DNA of 64,000 bases from Spirometra erinaceieuropaei (GCA_902702965.1 CACRXP010000679.1:126500-190499), one strand, 5' to 3'; shown: positions 33,011 through 43,737, counted from the first letter of the stretch. Numbers and translations are program-made. The notes: generated by a model from the sequence alone, not told the origin.

Positions 33011-34044
33011 ATTGAGGCAGACTTATGCGAAACCTACTGTACTCTCTATCTTTCCTCATTCTAGATGTGTTAGAGTACTGTGACGGCAGTCAGGATGGCA
33101 CACGAGTGCCAATGCCATACACACTCACACTCCCGCACTTACGCGCGCAGAAGATTTTCATGCTGTAGTCGTCCTTCAGCAAACGCTCCGCCAATGAGTC
33201 CGTGACTTACCAATCGGGCTACTCTTGATTCCTCACCCCCTGCCCAAACGCTAATCCCTTCCCCGCCCCCACCCCTCTCTCTCTCTCTCTCTCTCGCTTA
33301 GTTTGCATGTGAGCTTGGTCTTATCTTTCTCACCTCACACGCAACTGGTACTATTTTTAGGGCAATATTTGGCTTCCTCGAGAACCATTCCAGAATTCGA
33401 GTTCATCGCAGCAAATCAAAAGGTAATCCGAGTAGTTGGTGGAACATCATCGGCTGACGTTGATGCATAGATCGCAAACAATTGTTCCGGTCTGCTACCG
33501 ACTAATTAAGTAGTGTAGTTTATTTCTGGCAAAACGCCTCATCCTCAGGGTCGACTGAAGCACCGCCTAAAACGCTCTCCTTCCAAACTGCCCTCTGTTA
33601 AATTCCCCAACGCGGGCTAATTGCCGCATCTTTCAATGAAGCCTCCGGATGACCACGTCAGAAAGTGGGGCATTATAAATCCGGAAAGTATTTACAAATC
33701 ATAGAAACAGGGAGGTCACCTCTTGTGTGCTCGTTGTCAAGGTTCGTCTTTCGGGCATGCGGTATCCAAAGGTGGCATTGCCTCCTCTGCATTTGTCTGT
33801 GAAGTAGGTCTTATTTCGATCGTTGAAGGAAAAAAGTGAAGTCAGTGGATACCCAGAATTGCATGGCGAATCAAAAGAGCGTAATGATGCGATTAACAAC
33901 ACCAGATAAGTCTGACTCTAGCTGTTTTACTAAATTATTAAAGGACTCTGCGCTGAAGCCTACTTGACTGTTCTTGAGGCAGAACGTAGTGCGAACTTTT
34001 AAGCCCCTAGCTTCGATGACTGCGAGCAGAATCACTCACAAGTG
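33011..34044. other. no gene seen; (CT)n at 33273-33294
   Basis: A (CT)n run of about 22 bases follows a CCCCACCCC tract. No exon or complete repeat otherwise. Confidence 0.45.
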
Positions 34045-34280
34045 CACTTTGACGGTTTGACCGTCGTGGCCGAACATGCTCACCGTGTGCTACACAGCAG
34101 GCACCGTGACTTGTGCTTGAAGTAATTTATAATGGTAGTAGACTTGCACAATACCTATCGCACTCATTCTCGCCCCCCTTGAGATCAGTGCCAAGACACC
34201 GTTAAGGAGACTGGAGGCGAAAGAGGACGCAGGAGGCTGTTGCAGCGTTAACCCGCACCTAGGCATACCATTATATACCC
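34045..34280 (-). repeat. R2 repeat copy, diverged
   Basis: CATGCTCACCGTGTGCTACA, AATGGTAGTAGACTTGCACA and AACCCGCACCTAGGC. Shorter between blocks than other copies. Confidence 0.7.
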
Positions 34281-34912
34281 CGGTCCACTTCGTACAAGGA
34301 CGGTAAATCATTGTACAATTCTATACTACTGACTGTATGTTGGCGGTTTGTGAATATTAAGCGGTTATTCCGCAGTAGCTGATGGATTTCAGCTCAAATA
34401 TTCATATCAAATTCCGTACCGTGTTTGAAAAGGTCTGTTTCGAAAGAGTTACTCCAAATTGGCGCATTATTTTCCTCGGAAATAAAACAAGGCAAGTTGA
34501 AACTGGAGTTCATATGCCAGAAAACACACGGAGAAAACTGAAGGGCCCACTGACGAGCCGAATCCCTCGCAGCTGCGTCAGGCAACGGCATAAGATCGGC
34601 GAAACACGCGTGTCTGGGCCTTTAGCTAATACCTGTGTTGTTAGTACGGTAAATCAAGGACCGGGATCTTATAACTCACGAAAAAGTAGGGAGACGGCAC
34701 GGATCACAGTTGACGTGGAGTAAACCGGAAACTGAGTCTTCCACCACACCCTGGATGTTGGAATGCGCTATAGGTGCACATTCCTGATGGCGCCCGTCGG
34801 ATTCCGATCTAAACCCTTTGTTGGTCTATCGCGTCTACCGCGTGGCAAATGTGTACACTTGTAGCGGACAGCCATCATGACCGGTCTGGAGTCATTATTA
34901 AGACCTCGCTGC

Positions 34913-35380
34913 CTCAAGGTCATTCCCCTTTTTGCAGTGGGCCGCTCCAGACGCGCTGACCTGAAGTCACACGACCAACAGCTCGCAGCATACCTGCGGC
35001 CGCACAGTCGCAGCTGCCTATGGGGCCACTTGAACGCACCCCCCCCCCTGCAACCACAACCTAAGCCACTGGGACACCACCTCTCGGCAAATGAAACGCA
35101 CACTGACTGGCCACCATTTGAGCTTTGCCCACGAGCCTACAAACGCGGCTGCCACCACTATCTCAGGGACTCTCAGGCATGACTGGACGCAATCAACACC
35201 AACCCTGGCTTCGCCAGTGGCCACTGCTGTCTGAGAGGACAACTCCGGGTTCTGTGCACAATAAACCCCTCATTCTGGTGCCTTCCATCTTCTTCTTCCA
35301 ATCTGAGATTTGACTTGATAATTGTAGCTCACAGACTACACATATTCTCACCGTTGTGCCGCTACACAATTACAACTGAA
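34913..35380 (+). repeat. repeat shared with 4322-4440 and probably 5705-5860
   Basis: Matches 4322-4440 in its first part. Its end (GGGTTCTGTGCAC..., then ATTGTAGCTC) resembles 5795-5830, so this may be the copy without the inserted R2 and F2 elements seen at 4.4-5.7 kb. Confidence 0.45.
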
Positions 35381-35893
35381 AATGCTCGCCTTCTATGTCA
35401 GATTGGCTGCATCCTCTCAGATCCATCTGCTTCAAGCTTCGTTACGTTAAACTCCACATGAGAACTCTAGTAGTTGCAGATAGGAGATTTTCCACTGGAC
35501 ACCTTTTCTCAGAATCCGACCTATCAGACTGCGATCTTGCCGTGGTTGGCAGTTTCGTTGGTAAGGTGGGCTTCAGCATGGTCAAAAGGCTCTAGCCCGA
35601 TTACAGAGTCTTTAAGTCTCGGGGACTACGAAGTTAGTCGCATTATGACCCACGGGCTGGTCGTCGTCCGTGAACATACGTTAAGAGAAGAAACCACCAA
35701 CGTCATTGAAAAAAAAACAGTAAAATGCGAGAGAATGAGGGTATCGGGACTGTATCGGGGCTTCACTGGACTCCTCAGACCTCTTGGAGTTAAAATTATC
35801 GTGAATCGGATTTAAAAATCGTCCTCTCCCTCTATGGGATACACCTAAACGATATTCCTCAAATGAGAGAAGCGCTGCGTAGCCTTCCAACCC

Positions 35894-35925
<32 letters not shown>

Positions 35926-36124
35926 TGTTAAGGGGCGCTCACCGATCGTTCATAGGGAACTCACTCGTTCCGTTGTGCCTTATGGACTCTCTCTCGAGCC
36001 CAACCAGCAGCCGCACAGCGGCGCATGATATATAGGCAGAATGTTATCACCGACAAAGACAAGGGAGACTGGAATGGCCATTTCTGGCTTATTAGCCGTC
36101 GTAAGCCAGCCATACCCAAGCCCG
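35894..36124 (-). mobile_element. tRNA-Arg/hammerhead element (minus), left arm of an inverted pair
   Basis: Reads on minus from CGGGCTTGGGTATGGCTGG through the hammerhead, TGTCTTTGTCGGTGATAAC, CTGCTGGTTGGGCTCGAG and GATCGGTGAGCGCCCC to a long (AT)n tail at 35894-35921. The tRNA-like head is missing. Confidence 0.82.
36067..36111 (-). ncRNA. hammerhead motif with a mutated core
   Basis: Stem I GGCTGG/CCAGTC, GAAA and stem III are kept, but the core is CTTACGA instead of CTGACGA, the same change as at 10717. Confidence 0.6.
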
Positions 36125-36436
36125 CTGTGCGGCTGCTGGTTGGGCTCGAGAGAGAGTCCATAAGGCACGACGGAACGAGTGAGTTCCGTATGAACGATCG
36201 GTGAGCGCCCCCTAACATTGTATATCCCCGATCGAAAACCGACAAGGCAACGGGCTCGTGGCCCGGTGAGTAGAGGCGTTGACTTCTAAACCAACAGGTC
36301 GCGAGTTCGAGGCTCGGGCGCTCCACACTTCGGGCTTGGGTATGGCTGGCTGACGACGGCTAATAAGCCAGAAATGGCCATTCCAGTCTCCCTTGTCTTT
36401 GTCGGTGATAACATTCTGCCTATATATATATGTATA
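36125..36436 (+). mobile_element. tRNA-Arg/hammerhead element (plus), tail then full head unit
   Basis: 36125-36224 is the tail of a unit (GCTGGTTGGGCTCGAG to TAACATTGTATA). 36225-36436 is the head of the next: CCCCGATCGAAAACCGAC, a tRNA-like head (36250-36320), an intact hammerhead, TGTCTTTGTCGGTGATAAC, ending CTGCCTATATATATATG. About 312 bases in all, one full repeat period. Confidence 0.82.
36344..36388 (+). ncRNA. hammerhead ribozyme motif, best copy in the tRNA-Arg element
   Basis: In order: stem I strand GGCTGG (36344-36349), core CTGACGA (36350-36356), stem II GGCT/AGCC with loop AATA, GAAA (36371-36374), stem III ATGG/CCAT, T 36382 as the cleavage base, stem I strand CCAGTC (36383-36388). 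All invariant core positions fit a type I hammerhead. Two weak points: a C-A opposition next to stem II and an AUU cleavage triplet in place of GUC. Confidence 0.68.
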
Positions 36437-36484
36437 TTGGAACGGAGGCATCCCAAGAAATATAATTTGAAATCAACTACGTTC

Positions 36485-36573
36485 TTTGGGAAAGGGAGAA
36501 AACTTTATTGAGTACATTTTCAACGTCGGTTCCCCGTGTCGTCGTCAGACAAGAGTAAATATGCAGAAAACCA
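36485..36573 (-). mobile_element. PLE 3' tail, second family, with a hammerhead-like remnant
   Basis: Downstream of the GIY-YIG fragment on minus: CTGACGA (plus 36542-36548), CGACACGGGGAACC, GACGTTG, then AATAAAG (plus 36503-36509). The order nuclease, hammerhead-like core, AATAAAG is the same as in the 14-kb element. The expected GAAAC appears shortened to GAC. Confidence 0.5.
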
Positions 36574-36954
36574 TTAAAATTTCAAACATGCTACAAAATC
36601 AATACTCATTTGGTGCCCCAGCCAGTAAGCTGCCATCGTATTCGTCAGTCCGTATTGATCGACTTTCGTCTCTTCCACTTTTTCTCTGAGATTTTTGTAC
36701 GTGGCATCTAACTCGATATGCCTGTTGATGCATGGCTCATCGGAATGCATGACTTCAAGAAACTCTCGACTTTTTTTAGATGGGCAAACTCCGATGATGT
36801 GAGTTTTTTCCCATGCGAAAGTGCGTCCAGCTGCAATCAGGCTACGCGGACCGGTCCTATGCACACGGCAGAACTTCACACAGGTCCCACAGTTGCCGTG
36901 GGCCAAAGCCACCAAGCCAGCCACCCGCATGTAATAACCTTCGCCAGGACCCAC
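36574..36954 (-). CDS. PLE GIY-YIG endonuclease C-terminal fragment
   Basis: The last half of this 126-residue frame reads FAWEKTHIIGVCPSKKSREF, then LEVMHSDEPCINRHIELDAT and YKNLREK. This resembles the C-terminal end of PLE GIY-YIG nucleases, in which SREFLEAW contains the catalytic-type Glu and is followed by INRHIELD. Here EAW reads EVM, so it is mutated next to the key residue. The GIY and YIG strands are not seen, so the copy is 5'-truncated. The start codon used by the frame has no meaning. Its family differs from the 14-kb element, so at least two PLE lineages are present. Identified from recalled family patterns, not from a search. Confidence 0.6.
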   Translation of the reverse strand: MGPGEGYYMRVAGLVALAHGNCGTCVKFCRVHRTGPRSLIAAGRTFAWEKTHIIGVCPSKKSREFLEVMHSDEPCINRHIELDATYKNLREKVEETKVDQYGLTNTMAAYWLGHQMSIDFVACLKF

Positions 36955-37637
36955 ATTCTCCCTTGCACTGACTGGTATTGTGGTGTTTCACTCCCCCCCC
37001 CCTCCTCTCCCTTCCCAAAACCCGAGCCACAGCTTAATTATCTACTTGACCGTAGCTTTTACTTCATTATTTCAATAGCCATATAAATGTACAGGCCTGA
37101 AGAGAATTTATAGAAAGCAGACGTATACTCGCCAAATTCTCTTTTGAACCATACATTTTTACCAATTATCGAACGTTTAGCTGTCCGCGAATGTTAGAAG
37201 GACATATTCTCAGCGCTTTCGGTTTGTAAAATTAAAGGTGATGCCGTCGACGACGAACCACACATGAAGTCAGTTTGCGACTGGACTAGTGCAATATTTA
37301 TAGCCGTGCCTTAAAGAGGGGATTTCGCCCACATCGTAAGAAACGCCCGAAAGGAATGGACACGGTGTCCCCGCCTAAATTCCACATCCTGTGACTGCCA
37401 ACGGACAAGCCTTTAAGTGTGAAACTGCATGCCGGATGTGGTTTCCGCCAGCGAAGCCTTTTTTCAAAGACTTACTTACTTAATTTGTATTCCTTGCCTC
37501 CAAGGGGGAAATGCTTTCACGTGTTCATACTAAAACTTATACACTCTCAGAAAACCAAGCGGTCTGGATGGAGTTTGGATTACCACCCAAAATGCAGTAG
37601 ATTAAACTACTTAGAAGGATCCGAGGAGGGTTGAAGA

Positions 37638-38228
37638 ATGGATGAAAACTGGTTCGCGAAATGTACCGCAAACTATGATGGTCGTGGTGGAGGTCAAATT
37701 GTATCAATTGGTACTTGGTGGGAATCGTTTATGCGGTCCCCTTCATGGCAGGACGCGGAACTAGGGAAGTCTGTCTCCCCCCGCCGGAATACAAATGACC
37801 TTGCGCCAAATTCCCTAAAGGGAAAACATTCCCTTGCCCCAACCTCGACTTTACTCCTAAAGTTAGTCTGCTCGGAATTTAGGCCAAGGCAACTTGCATC
37901 CCGGTGGATTTCTCTTCCCGTATTCTGCCGTAAAACTGGGGGTCAAAATATACAAGCTCTACCAAAATCACACAAATGCCTTCAGGTAAGCGACCTCGAT
38001 CAGCAGTGGGTATTTTTGATTGTTTCGCCATTTCAAGGCCGTCTTACGTTGTCATGCGAGTATTTTTTCTTACTGTGTGTGTTTTATTTAGTGAGACTGT
38101 GTGGACGCACGTGTGTCGGTCAGCGCGCCTGGAGCCGCTTGCTGCAGGGGTGGATGACCTTGAACAAGGACAGCAGACATAGCAACATAGCGAGCGCGGC
38201 CACTCCTAATGCTCGTCGGGTAGAATAA
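37638..38228 (+). CDS. open frame of 196 codons, doubtful
   Basis: It starts with ATG and contains no recognised domain. A possible transmembrane stretch sits near FFLLCVFYLVRL. Inside it lie a strong donor, CTTCAG|GTAAGC (37986), and a strong acceptor ending TTTTATTTAG (38091), which would define a 106-base intron. Splicing there would put a stop directly after CLQ in the ATG frame. A frame this long is near what chance allows in 64 kb. Treat as unproven. Confidence 0.2.
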   Translation: MDENWFAKCTANYDGRGGGQIVSIGTWWESFMRSPSWQDAELGKSVSPRRNTNDLAPNSLKGKHSLAPTSTLLLKLVCSEFRPRQLASRWISLPVFCRKTGGQNIQALPKSHKCLQVSDLDQQWVFLIVSPFQGRLTLSCEYFFLLCVFYLVRLCGRTCVGQRAWSRLLQGWMTLNKDSRHSNIASAATPNARRVE

Positions 38229-38384
38229 ATCAATAAGGTGGCCGTGAGGACAACGCGTAGCGGACGGATGGCATAATCAGTTATTGCAAATAAACAAGAC
38301 AGGTGAATGTGTTGTGCATGTTTTGAAGGTGCGCAATAAGGGCATGAGATCAGTCCAAAGCGTGTGGAAAGCGGACCATGGCAA

Positions 38385-38590
38385 CAGTGATCGTTTTTAC
38401 GGAACCCACTCTTTCCGTTGTGCCTTACGGGCTCTCTCTCTCGAGCCCAACCAGCAGCCGCACAGCGACGTATGGTATTATTATTAGCATATAAGCCATC
38501 GTCAGCCAGTCATACCCAACTCCGAAGTGTGGAACACCTGGGGCTCGATGTCGAGACCTGTTAGTTCGCCAAATCGACTGGCGCACCTCT
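38385..38590 (-). mobile_element. tRNA-Arg/hammerhead element, diverged
   Basis: On minus: a tRNA-like B box region, TCCACACTTCGGAGTTGGG, GACTGGCTGACGATGGC, then a jump to GCTGGTTGGGCTCGAG and GAACGATC-like end. Positions between the hammerhead core and the tail are deleted. Confidence 0.65.
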
Positions 38591-39049
38591 GTGGGTCATC
38601 GCCTGGAGGTCGAAAACTAGGTACTTATTGGTGTAAATGCATCGATTTAAAAGTGTTTCGCGCTAGTTAATTTGCAGACATATTTTAGAGAAGCAGGACT
38701 GGAAACGAACCGTAAGCCCAGATTTTTAGGCGCTTTTGTTAGAGAAGGAATTTTATCGGCAACCAAGGAGCAGACTATGTTGATAACTGTGAGTGATCGA
38801 TACTGCGCCGCATTCTAGATCCGTAGGTTTGGTTCGGAGGATAACTCCGATAACTGCGTGGAAAAACTCGCATACTGAGTAGATTAGCCAAGTCAAAGAT
38901 ATCGGACGACTTACTGCCCCCTCCATTGTCTTATTGCATTTTTGGTGGTTTCGAATATTCGGCATTTTGACCTTTGGGTAAGAACCCCATATCGTTCTTA
39001 ATACATCATCTGTTTTTTTTTTAATTATCTATCTACCCTTGAAATTGGT
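38591..39049. other. no gene seen
   Basis: A minus-strand ATG frame (38965) runs 17 codons to a GTAAGT donor-like site but has nothing else to support it. Confidence 0.3.
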
Positions 39050-39640
39050 TCCCCCTAGCCTTCTTCTCTTCCAGCACTTTGGGCCTAAACACAAATGCTT
39101 CAAACGCACCCTGCACGCTCTCCTTTCTGGCATGCTGCTTAGCTGATTCCGATTTCACGTTTGAGTATCGGTTACCGATGAATACAGGCTAGACGCCCGT
39201 TCAGGTCTCTCAACCTTACCTGGCTCACGGAAGCGGAAAAGCCCGTCTGAGTGACGCCAGCTGAGACGGGAGGGCCTCCTGAAACGACCACCAAACTACG
39301 CACTATCCAGTAGCTGCGTGATTACTTTCACGTTGACTGCTGAGTATAGATCATCCACTTTTTGAAGGCAGGCGCATGCTGCTTTTGGCTTTAGTAACAG
39401 GTAGACGAAGCTGCCTGCCTTCACAAAGATTCCATCACTGGAGAAAAGTACTCGGAACTTTTTGCGCCTTTTAGCCAAATAATGCACGCGGCTGGCCTCA
39501 AACCAGAGTGGAGTTAATGGACAAGGCCACTAACTGCCACCAGGCATCAGAAAACTTTGGTTTTGTGGGTCATCCAGGGTTTTCTCGCGGAGCTTGCGAT
39601 AAACAGCCTAATTAGGCATGCACTATTTAGGTAAGCACTC
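39050..39640 (-). repeat. dispersed repeat RX, copy 2 (inverted relative to 2.7-3.6 kb)
   Basis: See the copy at 2690-3560. On minus, a 63-codon frame (39296-39487: MHYLAKRRKKFRVLFSSDG...) has a more protein-like composition than the matching part of copy 1, so the family may once have coded. Confidence 0.6.
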
Positions 39641-41154
39641 AAACTGACGCCGTCGTAAGGAAACAATCCAGCAAAATTAATAGCTCAGTGCTCTACCCAA
39701 GCTCCAAAGTGCGGTATTATGACGCGGGCAAAGTTTAGCGAGAACAATATCGGGTCTGCAGGGCTGCAATGCAATTTAGTGGTACGCCGAAGACGCGCTA
39801 GACTAACAGGGGAAATCGGGCGAGTAGAACGAGATCGAGTGAGATCATCATCCCAACAGTGAGGGTCAAACGTTTACTTGATATGTTTCTATACCTCGCT
39901 TCATATGGCCCCTAGAGCACTGATGATCGGTAACGACCGTGAAACAGCTGTCTGCATCTGGACTGTTGCACTCTTAGCGAACTGTTTATGTGTTAAATCG
40001 GCCTTGTCTTACATAGCAGCATTCAGAAGATCAGGCAGACAGTTGAATGGCAACGATAAGGCAGGCGTCATCATCAGGCCTCGGGGCCCGATCGAGACTT
40101 ATTGGTCACTAGACTTCTAATCTAAAAACTGTGTCATTGAAAGTTGTAGGATCTCAAATTAATGAACTACTCGACTGGGTGCGAGAAGTAGACATTCAGT
40201 GCCTGATAGAAGGACTGTTACCGTTTCAGTCTGGCTAACCTTACTGCCAACGCGGCAACTCATTAAACGCAAAAAGACTCACTAAAGCAGCTGAGATTAT
40301 GGCTACAAACCGTCGGCTGACGATGTTCCTACCTAACTGTGTGCGGGTCCAAAACTAACCTCAGTGCTGCTACGGTGCTGCAGTACAGTCAGGTGAGCAA
40401 ACATCAGATGATCTTGAGAAACACAGGTCAGATACAAGACGAAACCAAGTATATCAGAGTCCTGCGACCTAGGGCTCCCCTATCTCAGACATTTCGTGGC
40501 TTCCGGCGGGCCAAAAAAGGAACTGTGGACAGGAATTTTTCCGAAAACACTCTCCGCACGGCTGGCCTTCCACTTCACTCTCACCCTATGGCGGAAGGAA
40601 GGATAAAGTGTCACTCACAAATCTTGCAGGCATTTCGAACGGCCTTACGTCGGTCCGCAATCCGCTAGCGAGCAGGTCATGATATCCATCTGAAAAGTGG
40701 CCCCCGATGTAGGGAGAGAGAACAGGAGGAGCAAATTACAACGCCGGAAAAATGCACCTATGGCAGTCGTGCCAACGCCCAAGACCAAATGCGTGGGCGG
40801 CGTGTCTTATTACCGTTGGCCTTTCTTCACTCGTTAACACCCCCCATTCTCAGCCACGTTACAACCAATCACATGACCGTCATCAAATCAATCGCTTGCG
40901 CATGCTGGTGAGTGAGTGTCAGGCTCTCGTGAACAACACTCACTCCGCTACTCACCCGCTCCCGACCGGACGGCTTATAAGGAACTAGAAGCAACCCGCC
41001 AATTCAAGGCAACCAATCCTATGTGCAGCCTATATCAGCTCCCACTGCTCTCTAACTTCTGTCAACAAACAGGACGACATTGTTGCGTGTGGTTTAAATT
41101 GATCGGATAATCTCTGACGCGCAGAGTCCTGCCCCAAGGATAGGTACCGCTTAC
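39641..41154. other. no gene seen; intron side of the 41-kb exon
   Basis: Contains 39825-39955, related to 29985-30120. Plus-strand frames of 60-110 codons have no splice support. Confidence 0.35.
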
Positions 41155-41711
41155 TTGGGCACACAGTTAAGCAAAGAGGAGGGGCTCCAGAACTCACACT
41201 CAAGCCCGCCGAAATTTCGTGTTTTTGCCAACTGCTCCCACGTCGGTAGGCGGACCAGGCTGAGGACGGGAGAAGGCACGCCAAACATGTCAGCAGGCGC
41301 GAGCTGAGGGGAGGTGGCTGCGGAAGGTTTTAGGAAGTTCACATTGGCAATGACGATGCGGGAATTCAGGAAACGGGGGTCAAAGTCGAAGAGGACGGAG
41401 GCGGGTCGATTGAAGCAGCCGAGTGCTCGCACACCAACGGCGCGGCGATTAGCAGTCGTGCTGCCCGTGGCGGCAGGTGTGCTGGGAAGGGAGTTGGACA
41501 GGAGACTGCAACCGCCGCAGGCTAAGGCCCCCTGGTGCGGTTGCCATCGCCAGGGGCTCAGAGGGGAGCGCAGACGTTCGGCGTTTGTCTCCTCAATCCA
41601 CGCCTCAAGGAGGGGCAGTGAGGGACCCAGCGGGGTCTCCGGTTGCTGTGATTGGCTGTCTAGGCAGAGGGGAAGTTCCACGAGTAGGTCGCGTGTGCGT
41701 AGGTTGTACAA
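41155..41711 (-). CDS. candidate internal coding exon, unrecognised protein
   Basis: On minus, an acceptor-like GGTCACCTACAG (41712-41723) opens a frame that stays open for 185 codons to CCCAA followed by the strong donor GTAAGC (41149-41154). Exon length is 557 nt, ending with two bases of a split codon. Protein segments include YNLRTRDLLVELPL, a Pro/Ser-rich middle, RALGCFNRPASVLFDFDPRF and NSRIVIANVNFLK. Alternating hydrophobic strands and a YNLRTRD-like motif would suit a beta-propeller, but this is only an impression. The exon is GC-rich and on the same strand as the exons at 9653 and 439. Its end phase does not fit directly to the 9653-10042 exon, so a missing exon between them, or separate genes, must be assumed. 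Confidence 0.55.
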
Positions 41712-42142
41712 CTGTAGGTGACCAAAGCACTCTGGTTACTATTAAAAGGCATCAGTAGCTAACCGATTTGACATAAAGATAGAAAAGGCAACTTGGGCGC
41801 TGGCAAGTGAGACAAGGTCACAATGATAGAAAATGAGAACGTGCACATTTCTGTAGGAAAAACAGACTACTACGGGAACAAAACGACATCTCACTTTCCA
41901 GCAAAACTGTACAGAATACAGAGCAGAAGAGAGTCGGACTCGGGGTCGCAGGAACGCGAATTCGTCGGCTGGGAGAGTAACAAGATGCCTACAAGATGGC
42001 ATAGGATCTGAAACATTCAGGGGCAGGAAACCCCGCATCTGCAAGCAAGGGCACAGAACTCTTCAACGATTTATGCCAGGTGGAACAGTCCCCCCACCGA
42101 AGCATCGAAGAACAAGGAATCCTTCCTAATGGATTGCATTGT

Positions 42143-42500
42143 TTAAGTGCCTGAGTGCCGATGAATCACAGTCGTCCGTAAAGGAGTTTCACAACTGTCA
42201 TCACCCCCTGACGCACCACTACTCTGTCTTCTTCGCACAGACCCCCTTTTAGCAGGCATAAGTAATGTCGGAGATGCTGTGGAATGCAGCAAAGAGCGGA
42301 AGCGAAACGATACATGCAGTAGCTCGCCAATGACTCCGGCAGGGTGTTTAATCAACAAACTGAGGCAACGCGTCTTGCCTTCGGTGACTTCGCCAAACAC
42401 TCTTTGTCCACCTGCTCTCATGCTTCCGACTCCCACCCCTTCCTCTCCCCTCCCCCCTCTCACCCGGGCAGGTAGGGCTCCACGCCGTGAACGTGAGCGC
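42143..42500 (-). CDS. possible exon or chance frame
   Basis: Part of a 180-codon minus frame whose N-terminal part is only the antisense of the tRNA-like repeat at 42611-42692. The section TRCLSLLIKHPAGVIGELLH to the stop looks mildly protein-like, but no good splice pair bounds it. Confidence 0.2.
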
Positions 42501-42610
42501 GATATGCTCGCGACCCGTGACCTAACTATTTGGATGTGTGAAAACCAAGCGTTCTGGCGTAATCCCAGCCCCAGTGCTATCTGAAAACCTGTAAATTTAA
42601 CCACGGTCGG

Positions 42611-42692
42611 GAACTCGTAGCTGAGGTGGTTAGAGTGTTGTCTGCGCGCAAGTCTCGCGCACGCCAATGTGGGTTCGAATCCCACCGAGCTG
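42611..42692 (+). repeat. tRNA-like sequence (tRNA pseudogene or SINE head)
   Basis: B box GGTTCGAATCC (42672-42682) inside a perfect T arm (GTGGG/CCCAC), an A-box-like TAGCTGAGGTGGTTAGAG, and acceptor strands GAACTCG/CGAGCTG pairing at 5 of 7 positions. The 82-nt length suits a Leu/Ser-type tRNA. The anticodon arm does not fold, so it is not a working tRNA. Confidence 0.6.
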
Positions 42693-43194
42693 GGTCAGGT
42701 GAATTTAGAACTTGTTTTTTAGAGACTTGGTGATTTTTAACAACAGCACAGCAAAGAAAAACTCGGTTTAGAAATACCCAGACGGTAAACGCAAAGCCGT
42801 CTCCAAACACGGCACCGAAGAGGGCTGCTGAGCTTAAAATGCCTCCGGAAACATCAAAAAAGAGCCTACACAAGAAGATTAGTTTACAACTTCAAACTAT
42901 GCCATCTGGTTGGTGATCAGAAGCACCTACGGCCACACCTAACCTTGCTCCTACCCCTAAACTTGATCATGTCTCCAATCCTAAGGTGATTTTACGGGGA
43001 ATGGCGATGAATGCTCATTACAACTACGGAATGAGCCTCTCCGGAGATCTCTGAACTACCAAAGGTTTAGGTCAACAGTCACCGCAGTGCGTTGTTGAGT
43101 ACTTACTTTATTTGTATGCATTTCAGAAATAAGTGATTTGCGTAACTTATAATAGTCACCAAACAAAGTGGTGTGCCTGTTGATTGGGCAGTTA

Positions 43195-43315
43195 ACTGGC
43201 TGTGTGCGAATCCCAGGTCATCCAAACTCGGGGTTGGGTATGGCTGGCTGACGACGGCCAATGAGCCAGAAGTGCCACCCCAGTCCCGCCTGCCTTTACC
43301 GGCATTCCAAGCTGG
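43195..43315 (+). mobile_element. tRNA-Arg/hammerhead element, partial
   Basis: B-box end GCGAATCCCAGG, then GGGTTGGGTATGGCTGG, a hammerhead with core CTGACGA (43248-43254) but GAAG in place of GAAA, CCAGTC, and GCCTTTACCGGCATTCC. Ends just before the tandem duplication starts at 43331. Confidence 0.65.
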
Positions 43316-43737
43316 CCGCTTTGAAACCGCCTATGAGGGCTTCAGATTGAGTTTTAGGGGACGACTAAATGCGCCTGTCACCCAACTTACTCGGTGTTAC
43401 GCAAGTTCGAGAAGTTAACGGTCCAGTCCCCCCCCCGCCTCCCTAATCCCCTCAAAGTAGGCTCTCACCAGCTATCCCACTTCTCGCGGTCTGTTTCCGT
43501 CATCGTTCATCATTCACCACTTCAAGTGACTCCCGGCACTTAAAAGCCTGACTTCTACCGACAGTCCTCACTGCACTCAGTAAAAAAAAGGAATATGGCA
43601 ATCGAGGAGAAGCAAAAAAGGTCAATCTTTTTTGGATACTCTCTAATCAGTTGTGAAAAAAAACAGCTTTAAGTAATACGAGTGGCTCATAGTCGGAGAA
43701 AAAGCGGAGGCACTTGAGTCGAAAGCATCGTTAAATA

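Noticed and set aside
37986..38091. 106-base intron inside the 37638-38228 frame
   Set aside because: Splice sites look good, but joining them ends the ATG frame at once; kept only as a remark on a doubtful frame.
42500..42685. N-terminal part of a 180-codon minus frame (GFEPTLACARLARRQ...)
   Set aside because: It is the antisense translation of a tRNA-like sequence, a common artefact.
42611..42692. Working tRNA gene
   Set aside because: The T arm is good, but the acceptor has two mismatches and no normal anticodon arm forms.
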